Origin: Terebella lapidaria
Lineage: Eukaryota > Annelida > Polychaeta > Terebellida > Terebellidae
Reading direction: 5' to 3'
Assembly (NCBI GenBank): GCA_949152475.1
Contig: OX424560.1
Span: forward strand, 17,299,106-17,363,105
Length of the DNA stretch: 64,000 bases
The position numbers were made by a program, and so were the translations under genes. Positions 45,601 through 59,294 of the stretch are shown here, piece after piece. Below the pieces are notes generated by a model that ran no database searches, was not told the origin of the DNA, and saw only the letters and a list, made by a program, of their open reading frames with translations. The stretch's first letter is position 1. Every line of letters begins with the position of its first letter.

Positions 45601-48349
45601 GCCACCTTCAGCCTTTTCGTGACAACGCTGCTCATTAGCTATCTGCAACCAGTGATTTATGAGCGATGGAAGAGGCTATATTTTTGGCAAACATTGCAAG
45701 ACGGCTTGGCCTCTTGGTCATATTCGTCGTCGCAATGGCCTCCCGGCGATGAAATAATGTATCATAAATCACACCATTCTCTTGGAAAATATAGAACTTT
45801 TGGCTGTCCATAGCGTTTTATCATGGTTCACCATGCTAAGCAAATTTGTCGGCATTTATTCTCGGGTTTTTATAGGGGGGGGGGAGGGAGGGTCTGTTGG
45901 AGTCTAACTTTATTGAGTCCTGATATCATAGAAGCTTGAATGTGCGAAATTGCCATTATTAACTCCGTGGTCAGCATAAGTATTGGTTACAGTTTCAGAT
46001 TGTTTTGTTAAAAAAAATTTATATGATTTTTTCTCTGATTCATCAAGGATTCGATACTGGAATTTGTTTGTACTAAACTTATTATTGTGCTCAGTTTTAA
46101 ACCCATGCAAGTTTCGCGCTCCAATAATACCATATACATTTTGTTCAATTCGCGTGCCAAAATATCTGGAAGCATAAAACATCACAACATTTTTTGGAAT
46201 GGATCAACATGGTTCTGCTCATTTCACATGTGAATAAACATCACTCGCTACAAGATTTTTGCCAACGGCACTATATTTAAGCCCCTTCCAGTTGTGTTTA
46301 GTTGGATACTTTTCCCACAAGCTTCCAACGTAAACCAACAGACATACTAGGGTGAAAAGTAGCTCACCCAATATATACATTCGCTCAACACAAGGAGGAT
46401 ATCAATTTAATAAACAGTGTAAATAAATGTGACACACTCAGACAGACAGACAGACGTGTAATTCAGACAGTGATTCCACCACAGCATTAGGATTTTGATA
46501 ATTGTTCATCCATTCCATGTGGATGATAAATTAGTTGTGGTTACTACAAAAATTCTTCAGATGCCAATAAACCTCTTGATCCAACTTTCAAACGTAGAGC
46601 TTATATCGAGCTATACTCCGACATCAGTCGAAACTACCTGGGTATTATATTGCGCCAACAAATTGTGAATGCTAGAGTATATTTTATCATATCATATTGA
46701 GGTATCATTTTCAAATTGAATTGTTGTGATAAAAAGATAAATTACTCACATATAGGGGTTCGCGTGTTGTTGTTGTTTTTTTTCATGCAAGCAAGTGCTT
46801 ATATATTTGATCCAGTCTTGTGAGCTATTCACTATTCCAAGCAGCAGGATTTCGCATGTCCACAAAAATACATACAGACATTTTTGCTGATGGAACAAGA
46901 AGGCCTGCTGGTGAAACGTAAGAAGAAGTCCCTATAATGAAGACTCACCATTAGCTTCTGTCCTTTCTTGTGTGCAGACGTACTTTGAAAACCAATATAA
47001 TGTATGTTTTCAAAATATGAACACGGAAGTATTCAATAAGCATGCAAAATTCACCAGGAAATTATAAGTGTATCATGATTGCTTATTTACGGGGCAAGGA
47101 GCAAGGGTTGCAGCCATGACGAAATCACACATTTATTATTGATCAAGATAACCAGACAATAAGCAACGCAATGCCAACGAAACTAGGATACAGGGAGATT
47201 TATGAATCTGTATTTTATTAACACCATTTATGTCAGCATTATGTCATATCTATACTATTCAGATCCTGCGTTTCATCATGTACTGTCCCTTTTTATATGT
47301 GAACTTATATCTGAAATAACAACTCGTCAACATTCGGGGTCGAGGGCCAAAATGAAAAAGTGCCAAAATGAAAAAAAAATGAAATAGTGCTGGGCAGTTG
47401 TATAATAATTTCGAGATTGTTGTTGTGTTGAGTGTTATGCTTATTTTCTACGGTATTCTAATCTGGGTTTGTATTAGGAACTAATATATCTCAGCACTTT
47501 GTAAACACTGAATTTGACATCAACTGTTACAAACGGCAAACCTTTCCGCAACGTTTATCTGTTTTCCCTGCAACGGGAAGTTTACTGTCAAAATAATATA
47601 TTGTCCTGCAGTGAATCGGAAGCAGGATATCAATCTACTCGTTAGCTACATGGGACACGCTCCGGGGGTAATGGTGAAAACGATATTGACAGTTGATATG
47701 GCACATCAAATATGCATCGTTGATCCTGCAATATGTTTAATCTCTAACCCTACAGTACCATATCACGCTATATCAAAATCCAGTTATACGAAGAACACCA
47801 CACCGTCAAACGTCATTCTTCGCAGCCAATAGAGGTGAAAATATTGTTAGTTATAGTTAGTTATAGTAATAGTTATCCGCTGGGGGGATGGGGGGGGGGA
47901 GGTGGTTCTAATCCCCTTCCACACATTCCGGGCTAATGCAGCATGGATAATTTATGTACAACTTTGTGATAGTAGGACACGCTAGGGTGTGATAGGGTAA
48001 AGAGAAACAGATGACTTCAGATGTTACTCACTAGGGTGTAATTGCTGATAGAGAATTGATGACTTTAAATGCGTCCTATGTTAAGGGGTGATTTTTCACC
48101 TGAATATGAATATTTCGCATTTCTTCAGATTGTGGTCCAAGTAATCACACATCATTGTATATTGTACATTTATGGTGTATATGTACATCCATTAAACATT
48201 CAGTAGTTACGGTGGCATATTCTGATATAATTATTATTCTGACAAACCAAAGACGCCACTATCATCTGGCTTATCATTCCCAGACAAACACGTTGAGGTC
48301 GTCTAGTTCCCCCCTGCCCCATCTTTTTGGGTACAGATTGATATGTATC
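45601..48349. repeat. Type I unit, 3-kb block, copy 3 (left part)
   Basis: Closest to 9061-12082. It has a short (CAGA) microsatellite at 46440-46453 and G-rich sites at 45876-45895 and 47880-47900. It is interrupted by a truncated Penelope-like copy at 48350. No gene is supported. Confidence 0.8.
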
Positions 48350-49645
48350 TGTATCCTACTCATATACCAAATCTGTTGCTTCCAAGATTTTCAACTACAA
48401 ACAAACATTGAATGATTTGGATATTGATGATCTCTTACATAACCCACCCTCCTGCACTTGCATTAACTCTCCGTTCATACACGATCCAGTTGGGCATGTT
48501 ATTTCAGGCGACCTCAATATAGTGGAGAATGAATCATTGAAAGACATTTTGTCCAAAGGTCCCAAATATAGAGAGCCCACGGAGATACAATGGAGATACA
48601 ATTTTAAGTTAATCATGGATGCAGTTGAGGAGCATGCCAGAAAATGGACAAAGCGAGAAAAGGCAGAAACTGATTCTCTGTCAGAATGGGTCAAACAGAT
48701 TAGGTCATTGGTAAACAAACGCATTAATGTTTTGTCAAAGTCAGTTAGTACTAAATATAGCTCTGTCTTCAATGATCCCGTGGTTACTAATAGTTTGTTG
48801 AAACTTCAAGAAAGGTTCGTCATTGTCCCTGCAGATAAAGCTTCTAATAATGTTGTATTTGTTTGGAAATATAATACTATATACAGTGCCTGTTTAACGA
48901 ACTGGGTATTGACAACAATACTAATTCCAATAGTACATACCAAGCCATTACCGTGCCCAAACAGGATATCTTATCAAATCATTTGTCTGTATTGCATTCG
49001 TTTGGTATTACTACCTCATGTAAAGATTCTAATCTACCGAACTTATATTGGATCCCAAAGTTGCACAAAAATCCACACAAACAAAGATATATTTCAGGTT
49101 CAGCATCATGTTCTACCAAAGCCCTTTCTAAAATATTAACTATTATATTGTCTAAAATTAAACAGGGTCTCCAAAAGTACTCTGAAACCATCTATTCTAG
49201 AAGTGGTATAAACCAAATGTGGATATTAAAAAATTCCAAATCTTTATTGGAATATCTACATGCTCACACACTTTCAAAAGTAACGTCTATCAAAACATTT
49301 GATTTCTCCACTTTGTACACAACTATACCTCATTCTGAACTGAAATCTGGTTGATAAACACAGCAAATCCATGTCTGCCATGCAACTAGATCTATTTTCA
49401 TGTTAATTTTGGGGATTTCATGATGGGTGCCACTAGTGGGGCAGGAAATGCTCACTCTTTCCGGAACACCTGATTTCACCTCCTAATGGCCATTTACGGG
49501 GGTTGATGAGTTTCCCTGTCATTTTTGTTCTCTCTCACTTCGTATGCCTGATATGACTTTCTGTCCCCGGACTATGAGATTGGATAATGGACCCTGTTTT
49601 GTTTGCTCGGAATACTTAATACTGGGTATTGATTCCACGTCTATT
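48350..49645 (+). mobile_element. Truncated Penelope-like retroelement, plus strand
   Basis: The 5' end starts at a point matching about 61318 in the minus-strand relative, so it lacks the nuclease region; most of the polymerase is also missing. The preserved part reads CINSPFIHDPVGHVISGDLN, then ERFVIVPADKASNN, then FDFSTLYTTIPH, followed directly by the noncoding 3' tail. The tail ends CCACGTCTATT, and the interrupted unit resumes at GACGATAG as in 11773. Within it, about 48880 is the empty site for the hairpin element found at 60584-60792. It is a broken copy. Confidence 0.9.
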
Positions 49646-52600
49646 GACGATAGTTATCTAGATTAGTAGGTATCAGTCTGGTAACCGCTGTGCAGAATTC
49701 AATACCCGTGCAACTGACTTGGTAGATCGCATTACTACATTCAATCATGACAATTTCTACAGTTGCTTCAACAGCTGACATTGAATGTTTGTACATTCTA
49801 TTGGAGATTTATGGGTTTTTTTGCAAACAGTTCTTCAACAATTATTATACATGATGCATGGCCACTGTGCTTCAAATTCCCAAGAACATTTTTACAGACA
49901 GCTCGAACCAAATACGATGGACATTAAATTAATCTTCTCATTGCTGTGCATTATCACACCACAGCAATATTCCCAGTGCGTTTCAGCCATTGTACATTTC
50001 AGGGAATATAAGCAGCTTAGGCAGCGATTGGATCTGGATAAAATTCCCATATACGTAGAAGTTAAGCCGGCTGTATCAGCATCGTAATGCAACTGTTGGC
50101 ACAGGGCATAACATAAACAAATCGAAGTATCTCAATACTGTAATCTGTTTGGGTGCAAGTCTGATTTTCGTCCTAATCTTTAAAGATGTCATTAGTAGTA
50201 AAACTGTAAATTTATTAAGACATCGACCTGTATTAATCTTATTACATTCAATCAGGGATGGGAAACATATTTCGAATTCAATAGTGTGGAATGCGGTGCT
50301 TCAAATCACACAAGCAAAATGGGATACCAGTAATGGAAATTGAAACCCAGGAATTAGCTACTTCGTTTCAGCTGTGGATACATAATAGCGACAGCAAGTC
50401 ATCGGTATAATCCTACCTTCTACCCCACAAGGTGTTGTTCAATTCAGCCTTGACATACTATTTCCCAAAGAAGTGTCATCATTTCCACAGGAGATATCGG
50501 GAGCTCATTCATTCTAGTATATTGGCACAGTCACATTAAAACACAGTCAGGTCCGTCTGTTGAAAGGGCTTCGTCATTTGTAAATGTTTAGTGTTGAGCC
50601 AAGATAGTTTTTCACCACAATGTAGACCTTTTAAAGCAACTGCTTGCGAAAATATGCTGTAGTAAATTTTAGTTCAAAGTTAAATTTTAGTTCACTACAT
50701 CTTACACAAGATAACATTATTCTGATCCATCCTAGTCGTATTGCATTGCGTTTGAATATACATGCCATGCGACTTTTTACCAAACGAATTGTAAACCGAA
50801 TTGTAACTGGAATGTAAAACAAAATGCCTAAATTGCCCTCAAAAGCTCAAAAGTCCAAATCGTGTACTTCTTCCAGTCCGTTTCTGTATATATATGGTAG
50901 TTATAAAATATCTAAATCTATGTACATTATTTACACACAGGATCCGAACACAATGGCGTCTGGAGTACAAAAAATTGATATAATTCTGTCTGGGGGACCA
51001 ATATCACATTTTGACTGGAGTGAGTGAGTTGACTGGAAAAAGTGAGTTATTGTATTATGATTGCTTCAAACTTTCACTTATCAAGTGTGTGATTATGAAA
51101 GTTCTCTACATAATACAATAACCCATATATAACAAAACCAGTGGCATGTTTATATTCATTACGGGTTAGTATATTTATAGTTAGTATATTCAGTAGTGAT
51201 ATCATTCCATCTACTATCCCTCAATTCAGTTTGCGCAAAATATGGAGTGGATGAGAACTAGCCGAGTACGCATACCCAACTCTTTGCACAAAGACAGAGA
51301 CTCCCTGGCTTGCTCACGAACCATGTATTTAACGAACCAGGTAGACAATATTTTCCTAGACGTTGAAAACTTTTATCCCCCTCAGATTTCAGTTCTCGAC
51401 CAATAGTGACTATACTGGAAATGTTTGAAGAAACATCGTTGTCTCAATATCTGGTATTCTATAAGGTATTTGTGGAGTCCTGAGAGAAATGGTCAGGCGG
51501 CTGTAATACCGCAGACTTGCTACGCTGTGGATTTGCACCATTTGTTGTAACAGATTCAACATCAGGTTTTCTAAACGATCGGTCTTTACGTTCTGTGTCA
51601 AACAATTCATAAAATCGGCCATAAGAAGATGTAAGCAGGTGTTTGGAAAAAGCGAACCTTTCCTGGCCTACATGTGGCACTCCTCCTGAATTCCGAAAAT
51701 GGAATGTGTAAATAAATCTTGCTGCATATTCGTCATAGATTTGGTATATATACTTAGTAACCTGTTGTCTGCAACTATTAGTGTATAAGTTGTAAGACAG
51801 GCACATATTTGCAACATGAATGTATATATGAAGAATTCACTAAAACAGTCAGATTGACTATGATAATATTGAAATCATCACGTATGTCATATGATCTAGT
51901 TGACAGGCTAGAATCCTTATCAATCTCCCATAAGTAATTGGAAAACATGGAGAAGTCTGTACTAGCTTTGTTTTCAAATTATGATATATGAAATCCATAC
52001 GTGTGATCACCAAGCTCGAGATCATTTATATATCAAAAAGTGAAATGAAAGTTACTCATTTGTTTCTCAAATTCTCCTTTTCGCAGTTGCTGGATGATAG
52101 TTTGCTTTTGTTGGAATAAATAAATGATGTTTACAACAACCAGAAAGTTACACCCAGTTTGCTAAGGAAAATTAGGACTGAATTCTAACCCGATTTGTTT
52201 TATGGCAATCGGCCAAATTTAAACATTCCAAGTTTAAACATTCGCTTAGAACACTCAGAGGACAGCAATCAATGGGGAGAACAAAACTAAATTGTCACCT
52301 CTATGACGAATCGTCACCAAGTGACGCCAGAAAAGGAACATTGTAATTTAGTAAGGAACCAGACACACACCAGTTACATTTGTCCATGGTTGTTACCGGT
52401 TATGCTTTTTGCAGGACAGCTAACAAGAGATATCTATAATCCATTACCTCTGCAATTCCGATATATTTCTTATTCACTGTCCAATTCCGAACTGACTGTT
52501 TGTATAATGATATATCCCTCTTTACAATCATGTCTCCAGAGTTGTATGCTACCAGTGCTTGAATATTGATCCACAATGAGCTCTCCGTGACCCTAAACCT

Positions 52601-53309
52601 AATTGCAACCAGGTAAAAATAGTATTTTCTCGGTAGTCTACAAAATATTCAATAACGGTAAACTTGTGGAGTGCATACGTCTTTGATTTGTAACGAACTG
52701 GACAGCTGCAGAAAGCACGTTTGGTTGAATGTGTGATGAGCTGGTTCTGCAGAGTGTGAATTGTGATAACAAGGATAAATATTATTTCAGGTGAGAATAC
52801 AACAAAAGTGGTACAGCAAACTACAAGAAAACATCATAAATTTCCATGGTAGAAGATTTGAAACCAGCAAAGGTTAATTATTGTGAAGGTCAAGACTGAG
52901 TCAAAACTTGACTTTGAGTGTGATCTTGGATGTGACCTCAAAATTGATAGGTCAAATTGGCAATTTCAGTGACAGTTTACTGGTTTAACTGAGTGCAATT
53001 AGCTGGTAGTCTTTCTTGGCTCTTGAGCTATTTTTTCCGAAGTCATATTGTGGTCATATTGCCAAATTTTTTATCTATATTTCAAACACAGGTTTTATCG
53101 TGTTAATTAAAAAAAAATTGTTGAAAATCTCAGAGCTCAAAGTAAAAGAAAGCTCATTTAGGTGTGATGAGCCAAAAGGTAGTGTGAACTAAACGAATTC
53201 ATCAATGCATATTTTGTGATGTACGCACATTTTGTTCAAGCACTTCTAACAATTCCAAAATACCGATATTTTGGTGATATTTCATTGTGAATAACACACA
53301 CATTATTGA
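49646..53309. repeat. Type I unit, rest of copy 3 block and following segment
   Basis: Matches 11773-14511 and 16945-17300 but without the 2433-bp doubling. Between 50838 and 51445 it has about 600 bp that the 12.98-kb relative lacks; part of that (ATGAGAACTAGCCGAGTACG, 51249) matches 37995 in a type II unit, so it is probably old unit DNA lost elsewhere rather than an insertion. No gene seen. Confidence 0.75.
51600..52110 (-). pseudogene. Penelope-like reverse transcriptase 3' fossil
   Basis: Same fossil and arrangement as 13140-13640, with extra small changes. It supports the view that the insertion came before multiplication of the type I unit. Confidence 0.75.
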
Positions 53310-54337
53310 AACCCAACCAGGGATTTATAAGCGATGTTCTATTGCATAGAATACAATAGGCTGTATTTTATGCAAACACTGCAAGACGGCTTGGCCTATT
53401 GGTCATATTTTTTGTCGCAATGGCCCCCTAGGGCTGACATAATGTACCGTAAATCACATCCGTCTCTTGGATAAGTTGGTTATTTTGGCTGTCTATATCT
53501 TTTTATCATGCTTCACTATGCTAATCAAATTTCTTGGCATATGTTCTAGTTTTATGGGGAAGGAGGGTTGTTGGAGTCTAACTTTATCAAGTTCTGACAT
53601 CATAGAAATGGGAATATGCTGAAATGTCATTATTACCTCCAGGGTCAGATTTAGTAGTGGCTACAGGTGCAGATTGTTTTATAATAATATTTATATGTTG
53701 GGAATATTTTCTCTGAATTTTCAAGGATTCATTACTGTGATGCGTTTGCACTAGGTCTGAACATGATGCTCAATCCAAACACATGTAGGTTTCGCATTCC
53801 AACACCCTGTACATCTTGTTCAGTTCGGGTGTCAGAATATCTGGAAGCATAAAACATCAACATTTTTTGGAATGAATCAACATAGTTCTGCTCACTTTAC
53901 ATGCGAAGATATATCACTCGCCACAAGAACATTGCCAAAGGCACTCTATTCAACCGCCTTTTAGTCATGATCAGGTATATACTTTTCCCACAAGCTTCCA
54001 ACGTAAACAACAGACATACGTGAATGAAAACTAGCTCACCCATTTTACCCATTCGCTCAACACAAGGAGGATATCAATTTAATAGACGGGTGTAAATAAA
54101 TGTGACACGATCCGTGTAATTCAGACAATGATTCCAACACAACAGTAGGATTTTGATAATGACTCATCCATCGCATCCGAATGAGAAATTAGTTGTGGTA
54201 TATACAAAAAATTATTCAGATGTCAAATACCAATAAACCTCTTGATCAATTGAACTCTCAATCGAAGAGCTCTCAAAAGAAGAACTCATATCAAGCTATA
54301 CTCTGACACCAGTCGGAACTACCTGGGTATTGATTAT

Positions 54338-54544
54338 GTATAGGATAATGCACAAGGACGAGGGTCTCTCGCCAATAGTGACCGAGTGCCCGAAGGGCAC
54401 GAGGCCACTATTGGCGAGAGACCCGCGTCCGCGTGCATTATCTGACTTAGTGCAGGGGTCCCTATTTGCAGAAATAGTAACCTGCTGGTAATTCTGTTCA
54501 ATAGTAACCTGTCAACAACAAAGGAAACGGCCCAAACCATGCAC
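54338..54544 (-). mobile_element. 0.2-kb hairpin element, copy A
   Basis: A 99-bp near-perfect hairpin (54344-54442; arms of 48 bp with 42 pairs and a GAA loop, core GGGTCTCTCGCCAATAGTG) is joined to about 100 bp ending in CCATGCAC. The related unit near 18405-18420 lacks it (TTGATTATGAACGATGAATG). The same element, in opposite orientation, sits at 60584-60792 with 7-9 differences. It is GC-rich against an AT-rich background. Family unknown: no clear inverted ends or target duplication. Confidence 0.8.
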
Positions 54545-54849
54545 AAAGAACAATGAATGTACAAATACTAGAGTATACATGTATTCTATCATATTATACT
54601 GAGGTATCACTTTTCAAGTTGTATTGTTGTGATGAAAAGATAACTTACTCATGTACACGGGTCCGCTCCTGTGTTTTTTTATGCAAGCAAGTGTGTACAT
54701 ATTTAATTCAGTTTGTGAGCTATTCACTATTCCAAGCAGCAGGATTTTGCATGTCCACAAAAAACACATTCAAACATTTTTGCTGATGATACTAGAAGGC
54801 CTGCTGGTGAAACGTAAGAAGAGGTCCCTATGTTGAATTAAAATACGTA

Positions 54850-54940
54850 CAATCAATACCCAGTATGAAGTATTCCGAGTGAACAAAACAGGGTCCGTTA
54901 TCCAATCTCATAGTCCGGGGACAGAAAGTCATATCAGGCA
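54850..54940 (-). mobile_element. Short 3' tail of the Penelope-like family
   Basis: About 90 bp (AATCAATACCCAGTAT to TCATATCAGGCA) identical in layout to the 3' end at 59065-59160. The same place in the units at 10405 and 46938 has no such tail. It is a 5'-truncated insertion. Confidence 0.8.
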
Positions 54941-56760
54941 CCAATAGTTTCTGTCAGACGCATCTTGAAAACCAATATAAAGTATGTTTACAAACATATC
55001 AACACGGATGTATTCGATACAATTAGCAACATTCACCAGGAAGTGATAATGAATGATGCTAATGATCCCAACAACACATGATTGCTTATTCACTAGACAA
55101 GGAGCAAGGGTTGCAACCATGACGAAATAATACATATACATTTGATCAAGATAACCAGGCAATATGCAAAGCCAACGTGCCGACATAACCAGGATACATT
55201 TAGATTGATAAATTTATATTTTATTTACACTATTTCTGTCAACATTATGTCATATCTATGTCTTGCTCTTCACCATGTACTGTCTTTTTTATATGTGTGC
55301 TTATACCTGAAATAAACCACTCGTCGATATTCGGGGTCAAGGGCCAAAATGAACAAGAAACCTGTATGTAACTGGCTTGCATATATTTTGTAGGGATTGT
55401 ACTCTTCAAAAAAGTGCTGGGCAGTTTTATAATAATTTCGAGATTTGTTTATTTTCTGCGGTATTCTAATCTGGGTTTGCATTAGGAACTGTTATATCTC
55501 AGCACTTTGTAAACAGTGAATTTGACATCAACAACTATCCGCAACTGCCAAACAGCTTGAAGCTTAAAGCAAGAGGGAAGTTTATTTAGTGCAAGAGTGA
55601 GAGGTAAGAAGTTAATGTTACCATCAAACTATTATATTGTTCTGTTAAAGTCGCCAAACGTCATTCTTCATAGTCAGCCAATAGAGGTGAAAATATTGAA
55701 GAGTTATGCACTGGGGGGAATTGTAATCCCCTTCCAGACATTCCGGGCTAATGCAGCATGGATAATGTATGTATAACTTTGTGATAGTAGAACACGCTAG
55801 GGTGTGATTGAGTAAAGAGAAATAGATGTCTTCAGATGTCCTCACTAGGGTGTAATTGCTGATAGAGAATTGATGACTTTAAATGCGTCCTGTGTTAATG
55901 GGTGATTTCTCACCTGAATATGAATATTCCGCATTTCTTCAGAGTGTGGTCCAAGTGATCACACATCAATGTATGTATATTGTACATGTATGGTATATGT
56001 ACATTCATTAAACATTCAGTAGTTACGGTGGTAATTCTGGTATCATCATTATTCTGACATCCCAAAGACGGCATTACCACCGGGCTTATCATTCACAGAC
56101 AAGCACGTTGAGCTGGTCTAGTTGCCTCCAGCTGTTTTTTTTTTTTGGGGGGGGGGGGGGGGGGGGCAAAGAATATCAATAATTATCTAGATTAGCAGGT
56201 TTCAGTTTGGTATCCTCTCAAGTGCAGAATTCAATGCCCGTGCAACTGCCATGGTAAATCGCATTACTCTCTTCAATGATGACAGTTTCCACAGTTGCTT
56301 GAATAGCTGGCACTAAATGTTTGTACATTCTTTTGCATATATTTTATGGGTTGTTTGCAAACAAATCTTTTCCAATTGTTATACATGATGCATGGCCATT
56401 GTTCCTCAAATCCGTAACAACGTTTTTACAAGCAGCTCGAACCTCGTTGCTTTGCATTATCATATGGCAGCAATATTCCCAGTACGTTTCAGTCATTGTG
56501 AATTACAGGGAATATAAGCAGCTTAGGCAGGGATTGGATCTGGATAACTTTCCCATATACGTAGAAGTTAAGCCGGCTGTATCAGCATAGTAATGCAACT
56601 GTTGGCACAGGGTATAACATAAAGCAATCGAAGTAACTCAATACTGCAATCTGTTTCGGTGCACATCTGGTTTTCCTCCTGTTATTTAAAGATGAGTTTA
56701 CTAATAAACTGGAAACTTATTTATTAGGAAACATCGACCTGTAAAGATTTTACCAGATCC

Positions 56761-58029
56761 AGGGATCAAAAACATATTTCGAATTCAATGGTGTAGAACA
56801 TGGTGCACCACAATATGGGAGATCAGTAGTGGAAAAGAAAACCCATGTTGTGTGTAATGGTAATTAGGAAATACCTACTTGGTATCAACTGTGGATGCAT
56901 GAGAGCGACAGGTAGTCATCGGTATAATCCTACCTTCCACCCCACAAGTTCTTGTTCAATTCAGCCTTGACACATTATTCCCAATGAAGTGTCATCCTTT
57001 CCATAGGAGGATACCGGGAGCTCATTCATCAGACCACAATCAGCTCCGGCTCTTCACAACACATTTCCTAGACTGCCTGGCAAAACATTTGAAAGGGCTT
57101 TATCATTTGGTTAATTTCACCAAAATTTTTCAAAGCAACTGCCTGCGAAAATATATGTCTTGCGAACAAATACATCCCCATCTACAGAGCTCTCATACCA
57201 TGTTGGAAGCGTTTTTCATGGTACTTTTCAAATAGGTTACTATATCTCCAGAATTTTATGCTACCAGTGCTTGAATATTGATCCATAATGAGTTCTATGT
57301 GACCCCAAAGCCTAATTGCAACCAAATAAAAACTAGTATTTTCTCCGCAGAGGGTACAAATTAATTCAATAACTGAAAGCTTCGTGGAGTGCAAATGTCC
57401 AATGTAAAACATTGACCATCTGCAGAAAGCACGTCTGACTGAGTACGTGATGGTCTGGTTCTGCAGAGTGTGAAGTTGTGATAACAAATGAAAAGATCAT
57501 TTCAAGTTAGAGTAAAACAAAAATGGAAGAGCAAGTCACAAGAAAGAATTTGAATTGTAGAGGATGTAAAAAGACAGTGAAAGTTAAAAGCTGTGAAGGC
57601 CAACACTACGTCTGAATTATATCTTTAAAAAAAATCCTGTTTGGTTTTTACCTCGAACTCGATAGGTCAATGTGGCAACTACCTAGTAACCTTTCTTAGT
57701 CCTTGTGTTTTTTTATTCGAAATCATATTGTGGTCATATTGCCAATTTTCGATCTATGTTTCACACACAGGTTGTGCCATGTTAGTTTGAACAAATCTAC
57801 AAAATCTCAGAGCAAAAAACAATAGGTTTGATGTGGTTATGTGATGAAACAAGATGTATTTTGACATAAATGAAGTCATGCTTATTTTAAGAGTTATTTT
57901 GTTAAAGCATTTTTAAACAAATCTAAAATACTGACATTTTGGTGACGTTTCATTGTGAATAACACACCATGATTACATTCCATAAATACACTTCGGACCA
58001 CCTGCATCCATGGCGACTTCCGATCTGAA
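56761..58029. repeat. Type I unit, short linking segment, copy 4
   Basis: Contains the landmark at 57270 (CTTGAATATTGATCC) but is much shorter than the 50-53 kb copy and lacks the reverse transcriptase fossil, probably by deletion. No gene found. Confidence 0.7.
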
Positions 58030-59055
58030 TATGTATTGAAGAGAAGTGGTCATCTTCAGCTTTGTCATGACACTGCTCATTAGCTGTCTGCAACCAGTGA
58101 TTTATGAGCGATGTAAGAGGCTATATTCTATGCAAACACTGCAAGACGGCTTGGCCTATTCGTTGTCACAATGGACTCCTAGGGATGAAATAATGTACCG
58201 TAAATCACATCCGTCCCTTGGAAAATTTGGCTGTCCATATCATGGTTCACCATGCTAATAAAATTCCTCCGCATATTTTCTAGGTTTTCTGGGGAAGGAG
58301 GGAGGGAGGGAGGGGGATTGGGAGGAGGGGCTGCTGGAGTCAAACTATATTGAGACAAGACATCACAGAAAGGTGAATATGTAAAATTGTTATTGTTCGC
58401 TATACGGTCAGCATTCACATGGACTAGAGTTTAAGATTGTTTAATCATGGCACATTTTTATACCTTGGCATTTTCCTCTGATTTTACAATCATTTGAAAC
58501 CAGGATTTTTTCTACTAAAACTGAACATGATATTCAATTCGTAACCCATACAGGATACACTGAATCATCAATTCCATTCAGTTCACTAACCAAAATATCT
58601 GGAGGCATAAAACATCAACATTTTTCAGAAACTCTGCATGTGAAGATATATCGCTCGCCTAAGGCACTATACTTGTAAATATCCATCACCCCTTTCCAGT
58701 TGTGATTAGGTAGATATTTTTCACATAAACTTCTCACCGTGAACCAACAGACATTTCTCCAAACCATGTGGATGACGAATTGTTAAAACGTATCCCAACC
58801 AATATTATATCCATACAGGATGAATGTTAATATTCGCTCGGTCTGTGATCTGGTGTACCATCCAGTATTCTTATGAAATCACACTGATATAAAATGACAC
58901 CCTGCACTTGATTCCCATGTGGTTACCTATTATATGCCCATACTGGTACCCCTAAAGGCGAAAGATGTTTCACAAATTATCCAAGCTCATATCTTTACAC
59001 TACATTGTATTTCATACTAAAACTGAATATTAAGGGACTTATCGACTAAGCAGTG
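58030..59055. repeat. Type I unit, decayed partial copy 5
   Basis: Begins with ACCAGTGATTTATGAGCG (58096) and a GGGA-rich tract (58290-58330), then diverges. From 58800 it no longer aligns clearly. It ends at the 3' border of the Penelope-like element. Confidence 0.65.
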
Positions 59056-59294
59056 AATAGACGTGGAATCAATACCCAGTATTAAGTATTCCGAGCAAAC
59101 AAAACAAGGTCCGTTATCCAATCTCATAGTCCGGGGACAGAAAGTCATATCAGGCATACGAAGTGACAGAAAACAAAAATGACAGGGAAACTCATGAACC
59201 CCCGTAAATGGCCATTAGGAGGTGAAATCAGGTGTTCCGGAAAGAGTGAGCATTTCCTGCCCCACTAGTGGCACCCGTCATGAATTCCCCAAAA

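Larger units (their letters stand above)
53310..56760. repeat. Type I unit, 3-kb block, copy 4
   Basis: Most like 17410-20579. It carries a hairpin element (54338-54544) and a Penelope-like tail (54850-54940) that copy 2 either lacks or has in different form. A T12-G20 tract lies at 56135-56166. No gene is supported. Confidence 0.8.

Noticed and set aside
49430-49645. Hammerhead ribozyme in the tail of the Penelope-like family
   Set aside because: Such ribozymes occur in some Penelope-like elements, but I could not find the CTGATGA and GAAA core with matching stems here.
50838-51445. 600-bp insertion relative to the 12.98-kb relative
   Set aside because: Part of it matches a type II unit near 37990, so loss in the other copies explains it better than insertion; no target duplication was found.
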